This document shows, piece after piece, positions 9,895 through 21,095 of a stretch of DNA of 64,000 nucleotides. A model generated the notes under the pieces. It searched no databases. It was not told where the DNA came from and worked only from the letters and a program-made list of their open reading frames with translations. The stretch comes from Lonicera japonica (lineage: Eukaryota; Streptophyta; Magnoliopsida; Dipsacales; Caprifoliaceae). Where the stretch lies: contig CM038471.1 of NCBI GenBank assembly GCA_021464415.1, positions 15,166,422 through 15,230,421 of the forward strand. Reading direction: 5' to 3'. The translations under genes were made by a program, and so were the position numbers. Each line of letters begins with the position of its first letter. Within the stretch, counting starts at the first letter, position 1.

Positions 9895-11880
9895 CCATGA
9901 ATGTAAAGAGACGCTGGGTGAATTAAGAGGATATGGACCTAGGGATAAAGAATCTTGGTGGTGGGATGATAGTGTACAAGATAAAGTCAAGGTAAAAAGG
10001 AAATGCTTTAAAGCTTGGTCTTTATGTAAGAATGCTTAAAATTGGGAATCTTACAAAGAAGCAAAGAAAGAGACCAAGAAGGGGTGGGTGAGGCGAGAAC
10101 TAAAGCTTTTGATGGATTATACCAATCTTTAGGCACCAAAGATGGGGGAAAAGCTATTTACCGACTTGCTAAGGGTCGAGAGAGGAAGACAAAAGACTTG
10201 GATCAAGTGATATGCATTAAGGACGAAGAAGGTAAAGTTCTGGTTAAGGAACAAGACATACAAGAGAGATGGAAGAATTATTTTTACAAATTATTTAATG
10301 AAGGTTATGAGATTCTAGCATGTGGAGATGAGCTGAACATGCGAGAGGATGACCAAAATTTCACCTTTTACCGCAGAATTCAAGAAAAGGAAGTGAAAGA
10401 AGCATTGAAACGAATGGATAGTGGTAAAGCAGTTGCGCCAGATAGTATATCTATTGAGGTTTGGAAGGGTCTAGGTGATAAAGGCATTGGTTGGCTCACA
10501 AGGTTTTTCAACGAGATATTGAGATCAAAGAAGATGCCGGAAGAATGGAGGAGAAGCACCTTAATCCCGATTTATAAGAATAAGGGGGATATACAAAATT
10601 GCGCCAATTACAGGGGGATTAAACTCATGAGCCATACTATGAAGTTATGGGAAAGGGTGATTGAGCGGAGACTAAGAAAGGAAACCAGCATTTTAGATAA
10701 TCAATTTGGTTTTATGCCCGGAAGGTCGACCATGGAAGCAATTTACTTGTTGCGGCGTTTGATGGAGCAATATCGGAGGGATCAAAAGGACCTACACATG
10801 GTTTTCATTGACTTGGAGAAGGCGTACGATAGGGTACCAAGAGAGATTTTGTGGAAAGCCCTAGAGAAGAAAGGGGTTAGGATTGCCTATATTCGTGTTA
10901 TCAAGGACATGTATGAGGGAGCTAAGACTAGTGTGAGAACACATAGTGGGACCACAAAAGATTTCCCTATAACTATAGGACTGCACCAAGGGTCAGTGTT
11001 GAGCCCTTATCTGTTTACCTTGGTCTTGGATGCACTCATGGAACACATTCAAGAGCCAGCACCGCGATGTATGCTATTTGCAGATGATATTATCCTAGTG
11101 GGTGAGTCCAGAGAAGAGCTAAATGGGAAGGTAGAAACTTGGAGACAAACTTTAGAAGCGCATGGCTTTTGTTTAAGCAGAAGTAAGACAGAATATATGG
11201 AATGCAAGTTCAGTAAAAGGCGGAGCACTCCTAACTTAGAGGTAAAAGTTGGGGACATTGGCATACCACAAGTCACTTGATTTAAGTATCTTAGATCCAT
11301 TATACAAGAAGATGGGGAGATAGAGGGGGATGTAAACCACCGGATTCAAGCAGGGTGGTTGAAATGGAGGAAAGCTTCGGGTGTGTTATGTGATAAAAAG
11401 GTACCACTCAAGTTAAAAGGAAAATTCTATCGTACTGCGGTTAGACCAGCGATGTTGTATGGGACTGAATGTTGGGCGGTCAAAAGCCAACACGAGAATA
11501 AACTAAATGTAGCGGAGATGAGAATGTTGAGATGGATGAGTGGCAAGAATAGGAAAGATAGGATCAGGAATGATACCATCAGAGAGGGAGTTGGGGTGGC
11601 ACCTATTACAGAAAAGATGGTCGAATCTCGACTTAGATGGTTTGGGCATGTATGGAGGGGACCGGTGGATGCCGTGGTTAGGAGAGTTGATCATATGGAG
11701 GGAAGCCTAGTTGTTAGAGGTAGAGGAAGACCGAGAAAAACTATAGGTGAAACTATTAAGAAGGATTTAGAGGCAAATGATTTCACTATAGATGTGATTC
11801 ATGACAGGCCACTATGGCGTCGTTTGATCCATGTAGCCGACCCCACCTAGTGGGATAAAGGCTGGTTGTTGTTGTTGTTG
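9895..11880 (+). mobile_element. RTE-type LINE, 5'-truncated
   Basis: A non-LTR retrotransposon ending in a (TTG)n tail instead of poly(A). The last coding segment (HVADPT, then CACCTAGTGGGATAAAGGCTG) and the TTG tail match the characteristic 3' end of plant RTE-clade LINEs. The 5' end lacks an endonuclease domain, and reading frames before 10042 are broken, so the copy is truncated. An AT-rich word at about 9835-9850 and 11882-11899 may be the target duplication. Confidence 0.75.
10042..11850 (+). pseudogene. RTE LINE reverse transcriptase with one in-frame stop
   Basis: A frame runs from 10042 to a TGA at 11278-11280 and continues in the same frame to the TAG at 11848-11850. Reverse-transcriptase blocks are in order: [66 protein letters not shown] (catalytic Asp), [20 protein letters not shown], and [12 protein letters not shown] with the catalytic FADD. 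The C-terminal half has PAMLYGTECWAVK and RLRWFGHVWRG. The stop lies where related elements have the arginine of an RFKYLG-type motif, so a CGA-to-TGA change explains it. The nominal start is not a real initiation codon, because homologous sequence extends upstream in broken frames. Confidence 0.8.
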
Positions 11881-12361
11881 TTGTATTTTATTTTAACCTA
11901 ACATATATAGTTTCTGATTATAAACAGAAGTATTATAAAAATGAAGCATCCGAATTTTCACTTTTGAGGGCTTTTCATATCCTGGTTTAAACTGTATATA
12001 TGATTGTTTGTAATGTTCAGCAGTGTCCTAGTGAACACTCTTGTCAAAGCAACTTTGTACTTATCACTTCATTTATTGATTGAACATCTACAGGATCAAG
12101 TAGACGCAAAAGCCAAAAATAAATCCAACAAAATGGAAAGTGTGTAACATGATTTTTCAGCAGGTACACAATGCTCAAATATTTTGTTTTTTTTAGTGGT
12201 ACTCCATTGGGGCTTTTAGATCCGCCAATTCCGGTCCTAGAGAAAGAAACTTTTTACGATGTGGCCAAAACTCTTTTTTTTTTTTATTTTAAATACAGAA
12301 TTACAGGTACCAGAGTATCTACCTATGGCAAGGACTCATATACATATATTTTTTGATCACA

Positions 12362-12447
12362 AATATTAATTTTCTCGGGGCAGATACTGTATCTGTGACG
12401 GCGCAGACACTGTATCTGTGACATCTAGAACCGAGAAAATTAATATC
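12362..12447. repeat. dyad with internal GATACTGTATCTGTGAC repeats
   Basis: AATATTAATTTTCTCGG at 12362-12378 is exactly inverted at 12431-12447. Between the arms are two copies of a GA(T/C)ACTGTATCTGTGAC word. The same words appear in intron 1 of the 4.1-kb gene, so this looks like a dispersed repeat. Confidence 0.5.
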
Positions 12448-12526
12448 TATAACTGAGAGATACCAAAATATGAGGACTGCATCCCCAAAAAAAAAAGGAG
12501 TTAGAGGGTCGCATTCTAAAAAGTTT

Positions 12527-13450
12527 GAGTAAATACCATAAATAGCCATTCACCTATTGACATGTTTAGAAAATGGTCAATAAACTCTATATAGTTCCAT
12601 CTGGCCCGCTAAACTATTGAAATGGTTACATTTTGCTCATTCCGTCCAAATGGACCGTTAGTGTTGGATGGAAGTTGGCCATGTGTCCCTCACATGACCA
12701 AACACGGTAATTTAATCAAAAAATCCAAATATCCCTTGAACCACTTCACAGCTCCATTAACCACCCCTAACCAGCACCACCACCACCACCACTGCCACAA
12801 TCGAATGGCACCCAAAAATCACAATGTTCAAATATCCATTGTTTGTGTTCTGGTATTAATTCATTGTTCCAATCCGCCAACAACAATCGCTCAAAGGTTT
12901 CACAAACATCTTGTGAATATCACCTCTCTCAACTTTAAAAATAAAATAAAAAAATCGCCTCACTTTTTACTTCCAACAAACCCAACAACTAACCGGGAAA
13001 ATCATCTGATCACCGGATTTCCAATTCTTCTCTTCGATTCCTATATTTGTTGAGTCGAATTAGTATCCTCCAAATGGACCCTCACCTCATCGTTTCAAAA
13101 TATTGCTTATTCACACATATATGTGTGTGTATCTATAGGTGTGTATACATTCACATTGAAAACACGCACAAAACACAACTTTCTGCCTATTTTATTGAAA
13201 AATTTGGGCTTTCCTCTGTTTTTCCTCTCTATTTACACACATAAATTTGGATTTTTTGACTAAATTGCCCATGAAGTTGGTCATATGGGGGCACATGACC
13301 AACTTGCGTCGAACACTAACGGTTCATTTGGACGGAATGGGCACAAAATGTAACCATGTCAATAGTTTAGTGGGCCCTATGGAACTAAATAGAGTTGAGT
13401 GAGTTTTGTAACTATGCCAAAAAGTTGAATGGCATTTAGGATATTTATTC
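12527..13450. mobile_element. non-autonomous Mutator-like element (MULE), 9-bp target duplication
   Basis: The element is flanked by perfect 9-bp direct repeats AAAAAGTTT at 12518-12526 and 13451-13459. Its termini are GAGTAAATACCATAAATAGCC (left) and, inverted, GAATAAATATCCTAAATGCC (right). Inverted similarity extends about 170 bp, including a GTCCAAATGRACCGTTAGTGTT block. Length is 924 bp with no transposase. Long TIRs plus a 9-bp duplication are diagnostic of Mutator-like elements. It interrupts the upstream part of duplication unit 1. Confidence 0.85.
12805..13053 (+). CDS. hypothetical ORF inside the MULE, possible captured fragment
   Basis: An ATG-initiated frame of 82 codons begins MAPKNHNVQISIVCVLVLIHC, a basic start followed by a hydrophobic stretch that resembles a signal peptide. 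The tail is of low complexity. It lies in the unique interior between the long TIRs, which is where Pack-MULEs carry host gene fragments. I do not recognise a parent gene, and the frame may be fortuitous. Confidence 0.25.
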   Translation: MAPKNHNVQISIVCVLVLIHCSNPPTTIAQRFHKHLVNITSLNFKNKIKKSPHFLLPTNPTTNRENHLITGFPILLFDSYIC

Positions 13451-14415
13451 AAAAAGTTTCTATTTCAGGGACTGGATCCTAATTTTTTTCTAGTTCATTT
13501 ACAGTTTGTTAAATGTGAATGCTAAATCTGTGCAGGATTTATATATCCAGTGAGGACACATCCACAATCTTCTTTGATTACTGTTTACCTGTATGCGGAA
13601 TATTGAACTACAGACAACCTATAGATTTGAAGGGATCTATCTCCAGATATACTAAGATGTTGTATTATGTACTACTATGAGTCATAAGATGATGTATTAT
13701 GTTCTACTATGAGTCATAAGATGATGTATTATGTACTAATATGAGTCATCTAATCTTTTCAAGTGACTCATTTGTTTGTTGTGCTAAGCGTTTTGTTATC
13801 GTCCTCTTTTGATGAGCCACCAGAGATAGATTAGTGTCTTGAAGTTTTAATTTAAATGATGTATTCTGCTCTCATTTTGAGTTAAGTTCATTAGAATGCA
13901 AAAGACAAACCATTCGACAATTGTCAATTTACAACTTGATTTGACATGTTAGTTTGGTTGGTCTTGATGGCCACATCTTCCATTGGTTGGTTTATATTAA
14001 GAATGTAATTTACTTCTTATTTGTATTTTTATATTAGATTTTCGTTTCACTGGGCTTTCTGGTTATGAAACTCTTGTTTAATTCCTCTCCCGGTGGGATA
14101 AGAAGCCTTTGTAAGAGTTTGACACGGTTTATACTTGCTATATTAACTTTTTGTGTTTGTCTGGTTCAACTCTGATGGAGCATATCCATCAAATAGGGAA
14201 CATCGTTGGAGAATATCCTTTTAACAAACATTGTTTACACAGAATAGGACAACCGAATATTTGAAATATTGTCTGATAAAGATAGGGCAGTATTAGATCT
14301 GTTGATTCTGAATTCTGAGCCTCTTCTTCAGTACTTTATAATCAAAAAACAGGTTCGTGTTTCTGTGGGCTGATTCCTTTGCCGGATAATTATCTTGGAT
14401 TTTGCCGTCGCTTAA

Positions 14416-15635
14416 ATGTTGGAGACTGGAGTGCTTGTGGTAATTCTATTTTTGTGTAAGATATCTTATTACTCTTTTCTTCTTGAATATGTTATTATTC
14501 ATCTCTCTCTCTCTCTCTCTCTCTCCAATTTTTCCTTTTGTTTGTTAAATTAATTTTTCTATCTCAATTGGCAGTGGTGTTGATCTTCTTCAGAATATCC
14601 TTAATCATTCGTGGATTTTCTGAAAGAAGAAGGTCCAGGTTGTGCTCAAATCCTCCGTGCAACTCGAAAGTTGTGGTGCCAACTATTGACAAAGTCCTCA
14701 ATGAGATGGATAGGCCTATCAGATTTTCGTCTCAGCAATTAAAGATTGCCACAAGCAATTTTTCACATTTATTAGGGGCTGGTGGTTTCGGATCAGTTTA
14801 TAAAGGAGCTTTATCTAGCGGTGTACTGGTGGCTGTTAAAGTTCTAAATGGGAGCTCCGATAAGAAAATAGAGGACCAGTTCTTGGCAGAGGTGAGTACC
14901 ATAGGGACAACACACCACATTAACCTAGTTCAACTTTACGGGTTTTGTTTCGACAAAGATCTTCGAGCGCTCGTGTACGAGTACATGGAAAACGCTTCCT
15001 TGGACCGACTTTTATTTAATAAGGAAAATGTCGAGTGGGAGAAACTAAATGATATTGCTATTGGCACAGCTAAAGGCATCTCGTATTTACATGAAGACTG
15101 CCAACAAAGGATAATCCATTACGATATAAAGCCTGAAAACATTCTGCTCGATGTTGGATTTTGCCCAAAAGTGGCTGATTTCGGACTGGCAAAGCTTTGT
15201 AACCGTGAGAAAACACATATGACCCTAACCAGTGGCCGTGGAACCCCAGGGTATGCTGCGCCGGAACTGTGGATGCCATATCCGGTGACCCAAAAATGCG
15301 ATGTTTACAGTTTTGGGATGCTTTTATTTGAGATTTTGGGGAGGAGAAGAAACCTTGACCTGAATTTACCGGACAGTCAAGAGTGGTTTCCTAAATGGGT
15401 CTGGAAGAAATTTGATCAGGGGAAGTTGTCGGAGGTGATGGCTGTTTGTGGTATTGAAGAAAAGGATAGAGAGAAAGCAGGGAGGATGGCTGTGGTTGCT
15501 TTATGGTGTGTTGAGTATAATCCGGAAATTAGACCGTGGATGAGTGATGTAGTGAAGATGTTGGAAGGAGGGTATCGATATTCCTATCCCGAAAAACCCA
15601 TTTCGTCATTTTATGGTCTTGTCCCCCTTGCCTGA
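14416..15635 (+). CDS. Lr10-like receptor-like kinase, copy 1 (frameshifted C terminus)
   Basis: Exon 1 is 14416-14455 and exon 2 is 14575-15635, joining T|TG in phase to about 366 aa. Residues 1-26 form one membrane span. There is no signal peptide plus ectodomain, and a stop codon lies directly upstream of the ATG. The kinase domain covers about 75-345: glycine loop GAGGFG (81-86), VAVK lysine 102, catalytic loop HYDIKPEN (195-202), DFG (215-217), APE (242-244). HYD replaces HRD, so it is a non-RD kinase, a type linked to innate immunity. The sequence is closest to the Lr10/LRK10L-related class. After MLEGG the frame shifts relative to copy 2, so the protein ends YSYPEKPISSFYGLVPLA; the older frame remains open to TAA at 15766-15768. 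The start was chosen because copy 2 has an equivalent exon and donor. Confidence 0.8.
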
Positions 15636-16071
15636 TATAAGTGGCGGCAAAGTAACAAGCAGTGCTTGCAATTTACTCCCTGGATCTACTCGAGTATCAC
15701 TTGAACCTGTTTATGCTTCTTCTTCCCATTCGTTGAGGAACTATGAGATTAAAATAGCGACGATCTAAGGGATGGATTGTGCTTTCTGTTGCAAGACCCA
15801 TCCCCCCCCCCCAACCAACCCATGTTTCTTCAGGATCTTTCTTCAAGTTTGACCTTTTCCCATGTATTTCTAAATATATTTTGATACAACGTAAAAGGAT
15901 ATGATACATCATTTTGATAATTCCAATGCTATGAAAGTAAGAGGTTTAGCCTGATGCTTGAATTTTTCCTGGAAACTGATTAACTTAGTCAAACTGCAGC
16001 ATCTGAATTTGCACTTTTGGTGGCTTGTCATATGCTGTTTTCAAAGTGTATTTGTAATATTGATTAACTAA

Positions 16072-16245
16072 TACTCCCTCCATCCCCAATTAAGTGCCCA
16101 CATCCCTTTTTTTGGCATAATCAACGTACCAAATCTCATGATACCAAACAAGTTTGTTTGATCCAATGATTAGATTGGAAATTAGTGTTTACTTAAAAAG
16201 TTCAAAAGTCAATGTGGGACTCTTGATTTGGGATGAAGGGAGTAT
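16072..16245. mobile_element. Stowaway-like MITE
   Basis: The left end TACTCCCTCCATCCCCAATT and the right end GATTTGGGATGAAGGGAGTA are inverted copies with TA at the edges, over about 173 bp. It has the same terminal class as the MITE at 550-936 but a different interior. Non-coding. Confidence 0.75.
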
Positions 16246-16794
16246 CTTGGTGATTGCAGTTGTCAAAGTAATTTGATGTTCATCACTCTATTAAATGTTT
16301 CAACTATTTGTGAATAAAGTGAAACACAGGATCAATTAGACACAAAAGATAAATCCTGTGAAATGCAACTTTGTAACCTGATTTTTCAGCAGGTATGATG
16401 ATGTTTATGTTTCATGTTTCCTCAATGGGTTGTTTGTTTGCAGTTTAGTAAATGTGAATGCTATTTTTGTGCAGGATATATTTGAAGCAAGGACACTAGA
16501 ATCTTTTTGAATAATCTTTATCTGTATGTTGAGATATCAAATCACAAGAGTGCCTACATATCTGAACACGAATCTCTCTCCAGATTGACTAAGATGTATT
16601 ATCATGTATGAGTACTCTACTCTGTTCTCACAGACTTTATTTTGTGCTAGGCCTTTTTGTTATTGTCATCTATTGTGGAACTACCAAAGATAAAATAGCT
16701 TGAAACTTCATTTTGAATAATACTAGATTGACTTGCACATGCGATGCATGTGCTACTTAGATTTATCTAATTCAAATCAAAATATAGAACAAAG

Positions 16795-16890
16795 ATATGA
16801 AGTCGTCTAGTGGTGAAGCATTGAATTATTTAAGGTTCAAACCCTCATGCAAGCATATTTTTCAATGAAAAAAGAGACCGCAGGAGTAGA
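16795..16890 (+). repeat. possible tRNA-derived SINE remnant
   Basis: A box A-like TAGTGGTGAAGC is followed about 20 bases later by a box B-like GGTTCAAACCC, spaced as in tRNA-derived SINEs. There is no clear target duplication or complete 3' tail, so this could be chance. Confidence 0.3.
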
Positions 16891-17421
16891 ATGGGCAATT
16901 CAAAAGTCTGACATAACTTCAAGGTGGTTGAAATTGGTCCTAGCTTTGTATTATACTATAGTTGTTTACTTTCATTTTCAGTTAAAATCATTATTTTGCA
17001 GAAGGGCATGAGATAGACGAACTATTCAAATGTTGTCAATTTACAACGTGATTTAACGCGTTTTCTTTTCCACATAACAGAAGTTTGGTTTGTCTTCTCC
17101 GTATTTTTTAGGTAATAGCGACATCATCCATTGGCCTGTCTATATCAATCATAAAATTAGTTAATTGTTTCTAATTTTGTTAGTATTTTCATTTTCTACA
17201 GGCTTTTCAGTCATGAAAAAGAAGATTAATATCCTAGTGTGTAGAGTGGTATTTGTCCACTGGGGGAACAGGTTCTTCATTCCATTATTGTTTTTTAATT
17301 TTTATTTATTTATTTTATTTTGGTTACATAAAACAGCTTACTAACAAATGGATTCTTGATGAAGAATATGGTGAAAGGAAACTCAATAATTTAGGAATTG
17401 TGTACCAATTATAGTTATTAA

Positions 17422-17614
17422 CCCAAGGGGTTGCCATAGCGGTAAAGGCGAACTTGGGACTGTGTGGGTAGGCGCACGGTCTCAGGTTCGATTCCCCGCT
17501 GTGTGAAACTTTTCTTGTGCCACTGGATGCGTCTCCCGGTCGAGCAACCAGGGCCTCATGGGATTAGTGGGGGTGGGGCCCCAATACCCATGGTTATCAA
17601 AAAAAAAAAAAAAA
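17422..17614 (+). mobile_element. tRNA-derived SINE with 12-bp target duplication
   Basis: A 193-bp GC-rich element contains a box A-like CCATAGCGGTAAAGGCG and a clear box B, GGTTCGATTCC, at 17487. It ends in about 16 A residues. It is flanked by perfect 12-bp repeats TATAGTTATTAA at 17410-17421 and 17615-17626. These are the diagnostic features of a Pol III SINE. The specific family is not recognised. Confidence 0.85.
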
Positions 17615-18344
17615 TATAGTTATTAATATATGTATTTTGGGTAGTATTGATGTAATTTAGGTTATTGGAGATTACTTCAATCACCAGGATTATTCAAGGT
17701 AAGTATTATTATTAGTACGACATTGAGTTATTTTTTCATAATAATAAAATTAGGGTTTTGAGTTCAATTCAATATTTGTGTTAGAATATTTATTTCTTTT
17801 CTTTTATTTCTTCTTAAAATTCTGTTCCTCTTTAATTTGGCTCTCTTCTTTGGAGTACATAGTCATAGTTCATCATTGTTAATAATTTGTCGGGTTACGA
17901 TGTGATCAGTTGTTGATGTGTGTGTCAATCAGAGTTGATCATTTGGATAGATTTTACAAGGTTTGGATAGTCGAGGACAAGCATAAGCAAACAAAAAAGG
18001 ATATTGGTCCTGCTATTATGCACACACTGATCTGGCAATAAACATTATGCTCTGGCAATAGCAATTGCCATATTTAATTGCTTTTGTTTGTTTGATTCCA
18101 ATTTGTTAAGAGTATATCCATTTATTATTGTTGACATTGTTAGGGAATATCCTTTCAATAGGAACATTTTTCACAATGTGTGAGACAACTTTGCATAGAA
18201 TTTTGCCCAATAAAGATTCAGCAGCATTCGGTCTGTAGATTCGGAATTGGAGCCTCATTTTTTAATTTTTGGTAGTTCTTAGACACAAGAAACAGGTTTC
18301 TGTATTTTCTGGAGATTTTTATCTTGGATTTTGCCTTTATTCAA

Positions 18345-19686
18345 ATGTTAGAGATTGGAGCGTTCGTAATATTGCTGTTTCTGTGTAAGTTATTTTTAAC
18401 TTTTTATTCCTTCCTTCAATACATTATTATACTTCTACTCTTTTTCTCTCTCTCTCTCTCTCTCTCTCTGTTTGTTTGTTTTTTTTTGTTTTTTTTTTTG
18501 GTTTTTGTTTGTTAAATTAATTATTCGTTCTCAATTTGCAGTGGTTATGATCGTCTTCAGATTATCCTTGACCATGCGCAGAGTTTCTGAAGGAAAAAGG
18601 TCTAGTTTGTGCTCAAATCCAAATGTGGTTCCAACTATTGACCAAGTCCTTAATGAAATTGAGAAGCCGATAAGGTTTTCATCTAAGCAATTGAAAATTG
18701 CCACAAACAGCTTTTCGGATTTGTTAGGGGCCGGCGCCACTGGATCAGTTTATAAAGGTACTTTACCTAGCGGCTTAATTGTTGCCGTGAAAGTTCTCAA
18801 CGGAAGCTCCAAGAAGAAAGTAGAGGATCAGTTCTTAGCCGAGGTGAGTACCATAGGGACAACACACCATATTAACCTTGTTCAACTTTACGGGTTTTGC
18901 TTTGACAGCGATCTTCGAGCGCTTGTGTATGAGTACATGGAAAACGCTTCCTTGGACCGACTTTTATTTAATAAGGAAAACATTGAGTGGGAGAAATTAA
19001 ATGATATTGCCATAGGTACGGCTAAAGGCATCGCGTATTTACACGAAGACTGCCAACAAAGGATAATCCATTACGATATAAAGCCCGAAAACATTCTCCT
19101 TGATGTCGGGTTTTGCCCGAAAGTGGCCGATTTCGGATTGGCAAAGCTTTGTGATCGCAAAAAAACACACATGACACTGACTGGAAATCGAGGGACCCCT
19201 GGATATGCTGCACCGGAAATGTGGATGCCATATCCGGTGACCCAAAAATGCGATGTTTACAGTTTTGGGATGCTTTTGTTTGAGATTTTGGGGAGGCGAA
19301 GAAACTTTGACTTGAATTTACCGGAAAGTCAAGAGTGGTTTCCCAAATGGGTTTGGAAGAAATTTGACAAAGGAAAGTTGTCGGAGGTGATGGATGTTTG
19401 CGCTATTGAAGAGATGGACAGAGGGAAAGCAGGAAGAATGGCTGTAATTGCTTTATGTTGTGTGCAGTATAATTCGGAGAGTAGGCCGTTAATGAGTGAG
19501 GTGGTGAAGATGTTGGAAGGTGGGGTTGATATTCCGATTCCGAAAAACCCATTTCCATGTTTTTTTGAAGTAACGGATAGAGCTTGCGGTTTAGTCCCGG
19601 GATCCCCTCGAGTATCAACTGAAACTGATTATTCTTCTGTGTCCCCTGTTGTAAGTAACAATGAGATTGAAATAGTTACGACCTGA
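18345..19686 (+). CDS. Lr10-like receptor-like kinase, copy 2 (intact)
   Basis: Exon 1 is 18345-18384 and exon 2 is 18542-19686, joined T|TG in phase to about 394 aa. A short N-terminal membrane anchor (residues 1-26) leads directly into a basic juxtamembrane region and a Ser/Thr kinase domain at about 70-340. Motifs: glycine loop GAGATG (76-81), VAVK lysine 97, HYDIKPEN (190-197), DFG 210-212, RGTPGYAAPE. Thr replaces the usual Phe of the glycine loop (copy 1 keeps Phe). The C-terminal tail after MLEGGVDIPIPKNPF is about 60 residues and ends NNEIEIVTT. No ectodomain exon is visible upstream, so this looks like a membrane-tethered cytoplasmic kinase of the Lr10-like class. A TC-repeat and poly(T) precede the exon 2 acceptor. 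Confidence 0.85.
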
Positions 19687-19763
19687 GAAAGACTTGATTG
19701 ATGTTATGGATCCGCACCGGTTAGTGTTGTTAATGACCCTCTCTTTTTGATAGAGAATCCATA

Positions 19764-19926
19764 TTACTCCTTCCACAAATTATGATTTTGTTACAATTTT
19801 TCATCTTGTTATCAAACGGAATCTTACTGTTGAATTCTTCACCCCAAATATTAATTGAAAGGTGATTTCTCCCATCCTTGGACGGCAAGATTACTATCAT
19901 ATCTTTATTGGGGATGGAAGGAGCAA
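19764..19926. mobile_element. MITE-like insertion downstream of kinase 2
   Basis: TACTCCTTCCACAAATTATG at the left is approximately inverted at the right (GGGGATGGAAGGAGCAAG). The right half is conserved in the third copy at 55.57-55.68 kb, so the insertion predates that duplication. Confidence 0.45.
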
Positions 19927-19989
19927 GAGCATCGTTAACCATAGTGTAGAATTTAATGTATAAATCTTATGTGTCAGTTTACTTTTACA

Positions 19990-21095
19990 CAAAAGTTGAA
20001 GTAAATGAATAAAATAAAATTTGTTCCAATAGTACTTTTGCAAACTTGTGTAAAATTTGAAAAAACCAATAAGAAATTACCACATGTTATATGGCACTTC
20101 ATATTATTTTTGATAATATTTTCTTGAATTTTTTTGAAACCTAATTTTATAATGAAGGTGGATCTAACTTCTTGATGATGTTATTGCAGAATCACAGTCA
20201 TGAAATTTCGTCGTGCTTGACCAATGATAGGTGAAGCAGATTAGAAGATAGATTCATGAAAATTTTCTCTCTCAAAATCATGAAGAGTATTTTATTTTTT
20301 TATTTATATATGCAAGTGAAAATATATAACTGTTCAATGCACCATTTTGATTAAACAGGTTGATTATATTTTTTATATATTTTTTTTCAAAATTTAGTCG
20401 AAGAAGTTTGAACTTGTTATTGGGTTTGACTTACATCTCTACCGTTCACAAGTCCTCTTTGTAGAATTCCTTTATTTCTTTCTAGAAATTAGGTAATGCT
20501 AATATTATATAAACAAATAGCATAACCCTCCCATATCATTTGTCTTTAAGAGGGATTTGAAATTGTTCTAAATAAGATTTGAACATGTCCTTAACAGAAT
20601 TTGAAGTTTTATTTTCGTCGTTCTTGAGTTTTCTCTAAAGACTTACTTTGTTTTTGAATTCAACGTAGATCTCATGGAATCCTATATTTTTTATTATTTT
20701 GTGAAACTTGCATTCTCAGTTTTGAATCCGTGAGGTGTACTAGAAACTTGTGTGCCTAATGGAGATAAATATCTAAAGATGCTTCTCGTTAATATATCCA
20801 AATTTGTCAACTGAACCTCATAGAGGTATTTTTGTAATAAATTTAAAGTACGGGGGTGGTTATTGTAATTTGTCTTGATACAATGAAGATTATTATAATA
20901 CTCCTTAATTTGATTGTAAGTTGTACTTATTAAATTAACTTATTGAGACTTTTGGACAACTATTAATTTGAGATTAAAGGAGTAAAACAATAGGAAAGAT
21001 TACTGTAATTGTTCCCTCTTGAGTATTACCTTGAGATATATGTAGACACCATATATAAAGTATATATAGAGCATATATATATATAATATGAAGGG
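19990..21095. other. 3' flank of kinase 2, shared with the third copy; no gene
   Basis: AT-rich and non-coding. Its segments reappear in order at 55.75-55.82, 61.72-62.21 and 63.32-63.95 kb, which makes it a useful template for dating the insertions there. Confidence 0.6.

Larger units (their letters stand above)
11935..15940 (+). repeat. tandem duplication unit 1 (kinase gene 1 plus flank)
   Basis: Words at 11941-12180 (CATCCGAATTTTCACTTTTG..., GGATCAAGTAGACGCAAAAG, ATTTTTCAGCAGGTA) recur in order at 15992-16400. Words at 13500-13700 recur at 16437-16620, and the kinase exons match throughout. The unit is about 4 kb including a 0.9-kb Mutator-like insertion absent from unit 2. Junctions are approximate. 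Confidence 0.75.
15960..19990 (+). repeat. tandem duplication unit 2 (kinase gene 2 plus flank)
   Basis: Upstream and coding sequence collinear with unit 1. It lacks the MULE but carries a Stowaway-like MITE (16072-16245), a SINE (17422-17614) and extra AT-rich sequence. The downstream flank (19690-21050) is not shared with unit 1 but is shared with the broken third copy at 51.9-64 kb. Confidence 0.7.

Noticed and set aside
17422..17614. functional tRNA gene
   Set aside because: Boxes A and B are present but no cloverleaf with acceptor stem could be drawn, and the poly(A) tail plus target duplication identify a SINE.
18324..18515. hydrophobic ORF beside kinase 2 as an independent small protein
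   Set aside because: It is exon 1 of the kinase read into its intron, with a Ser/Leu run from the (TC)n tract.
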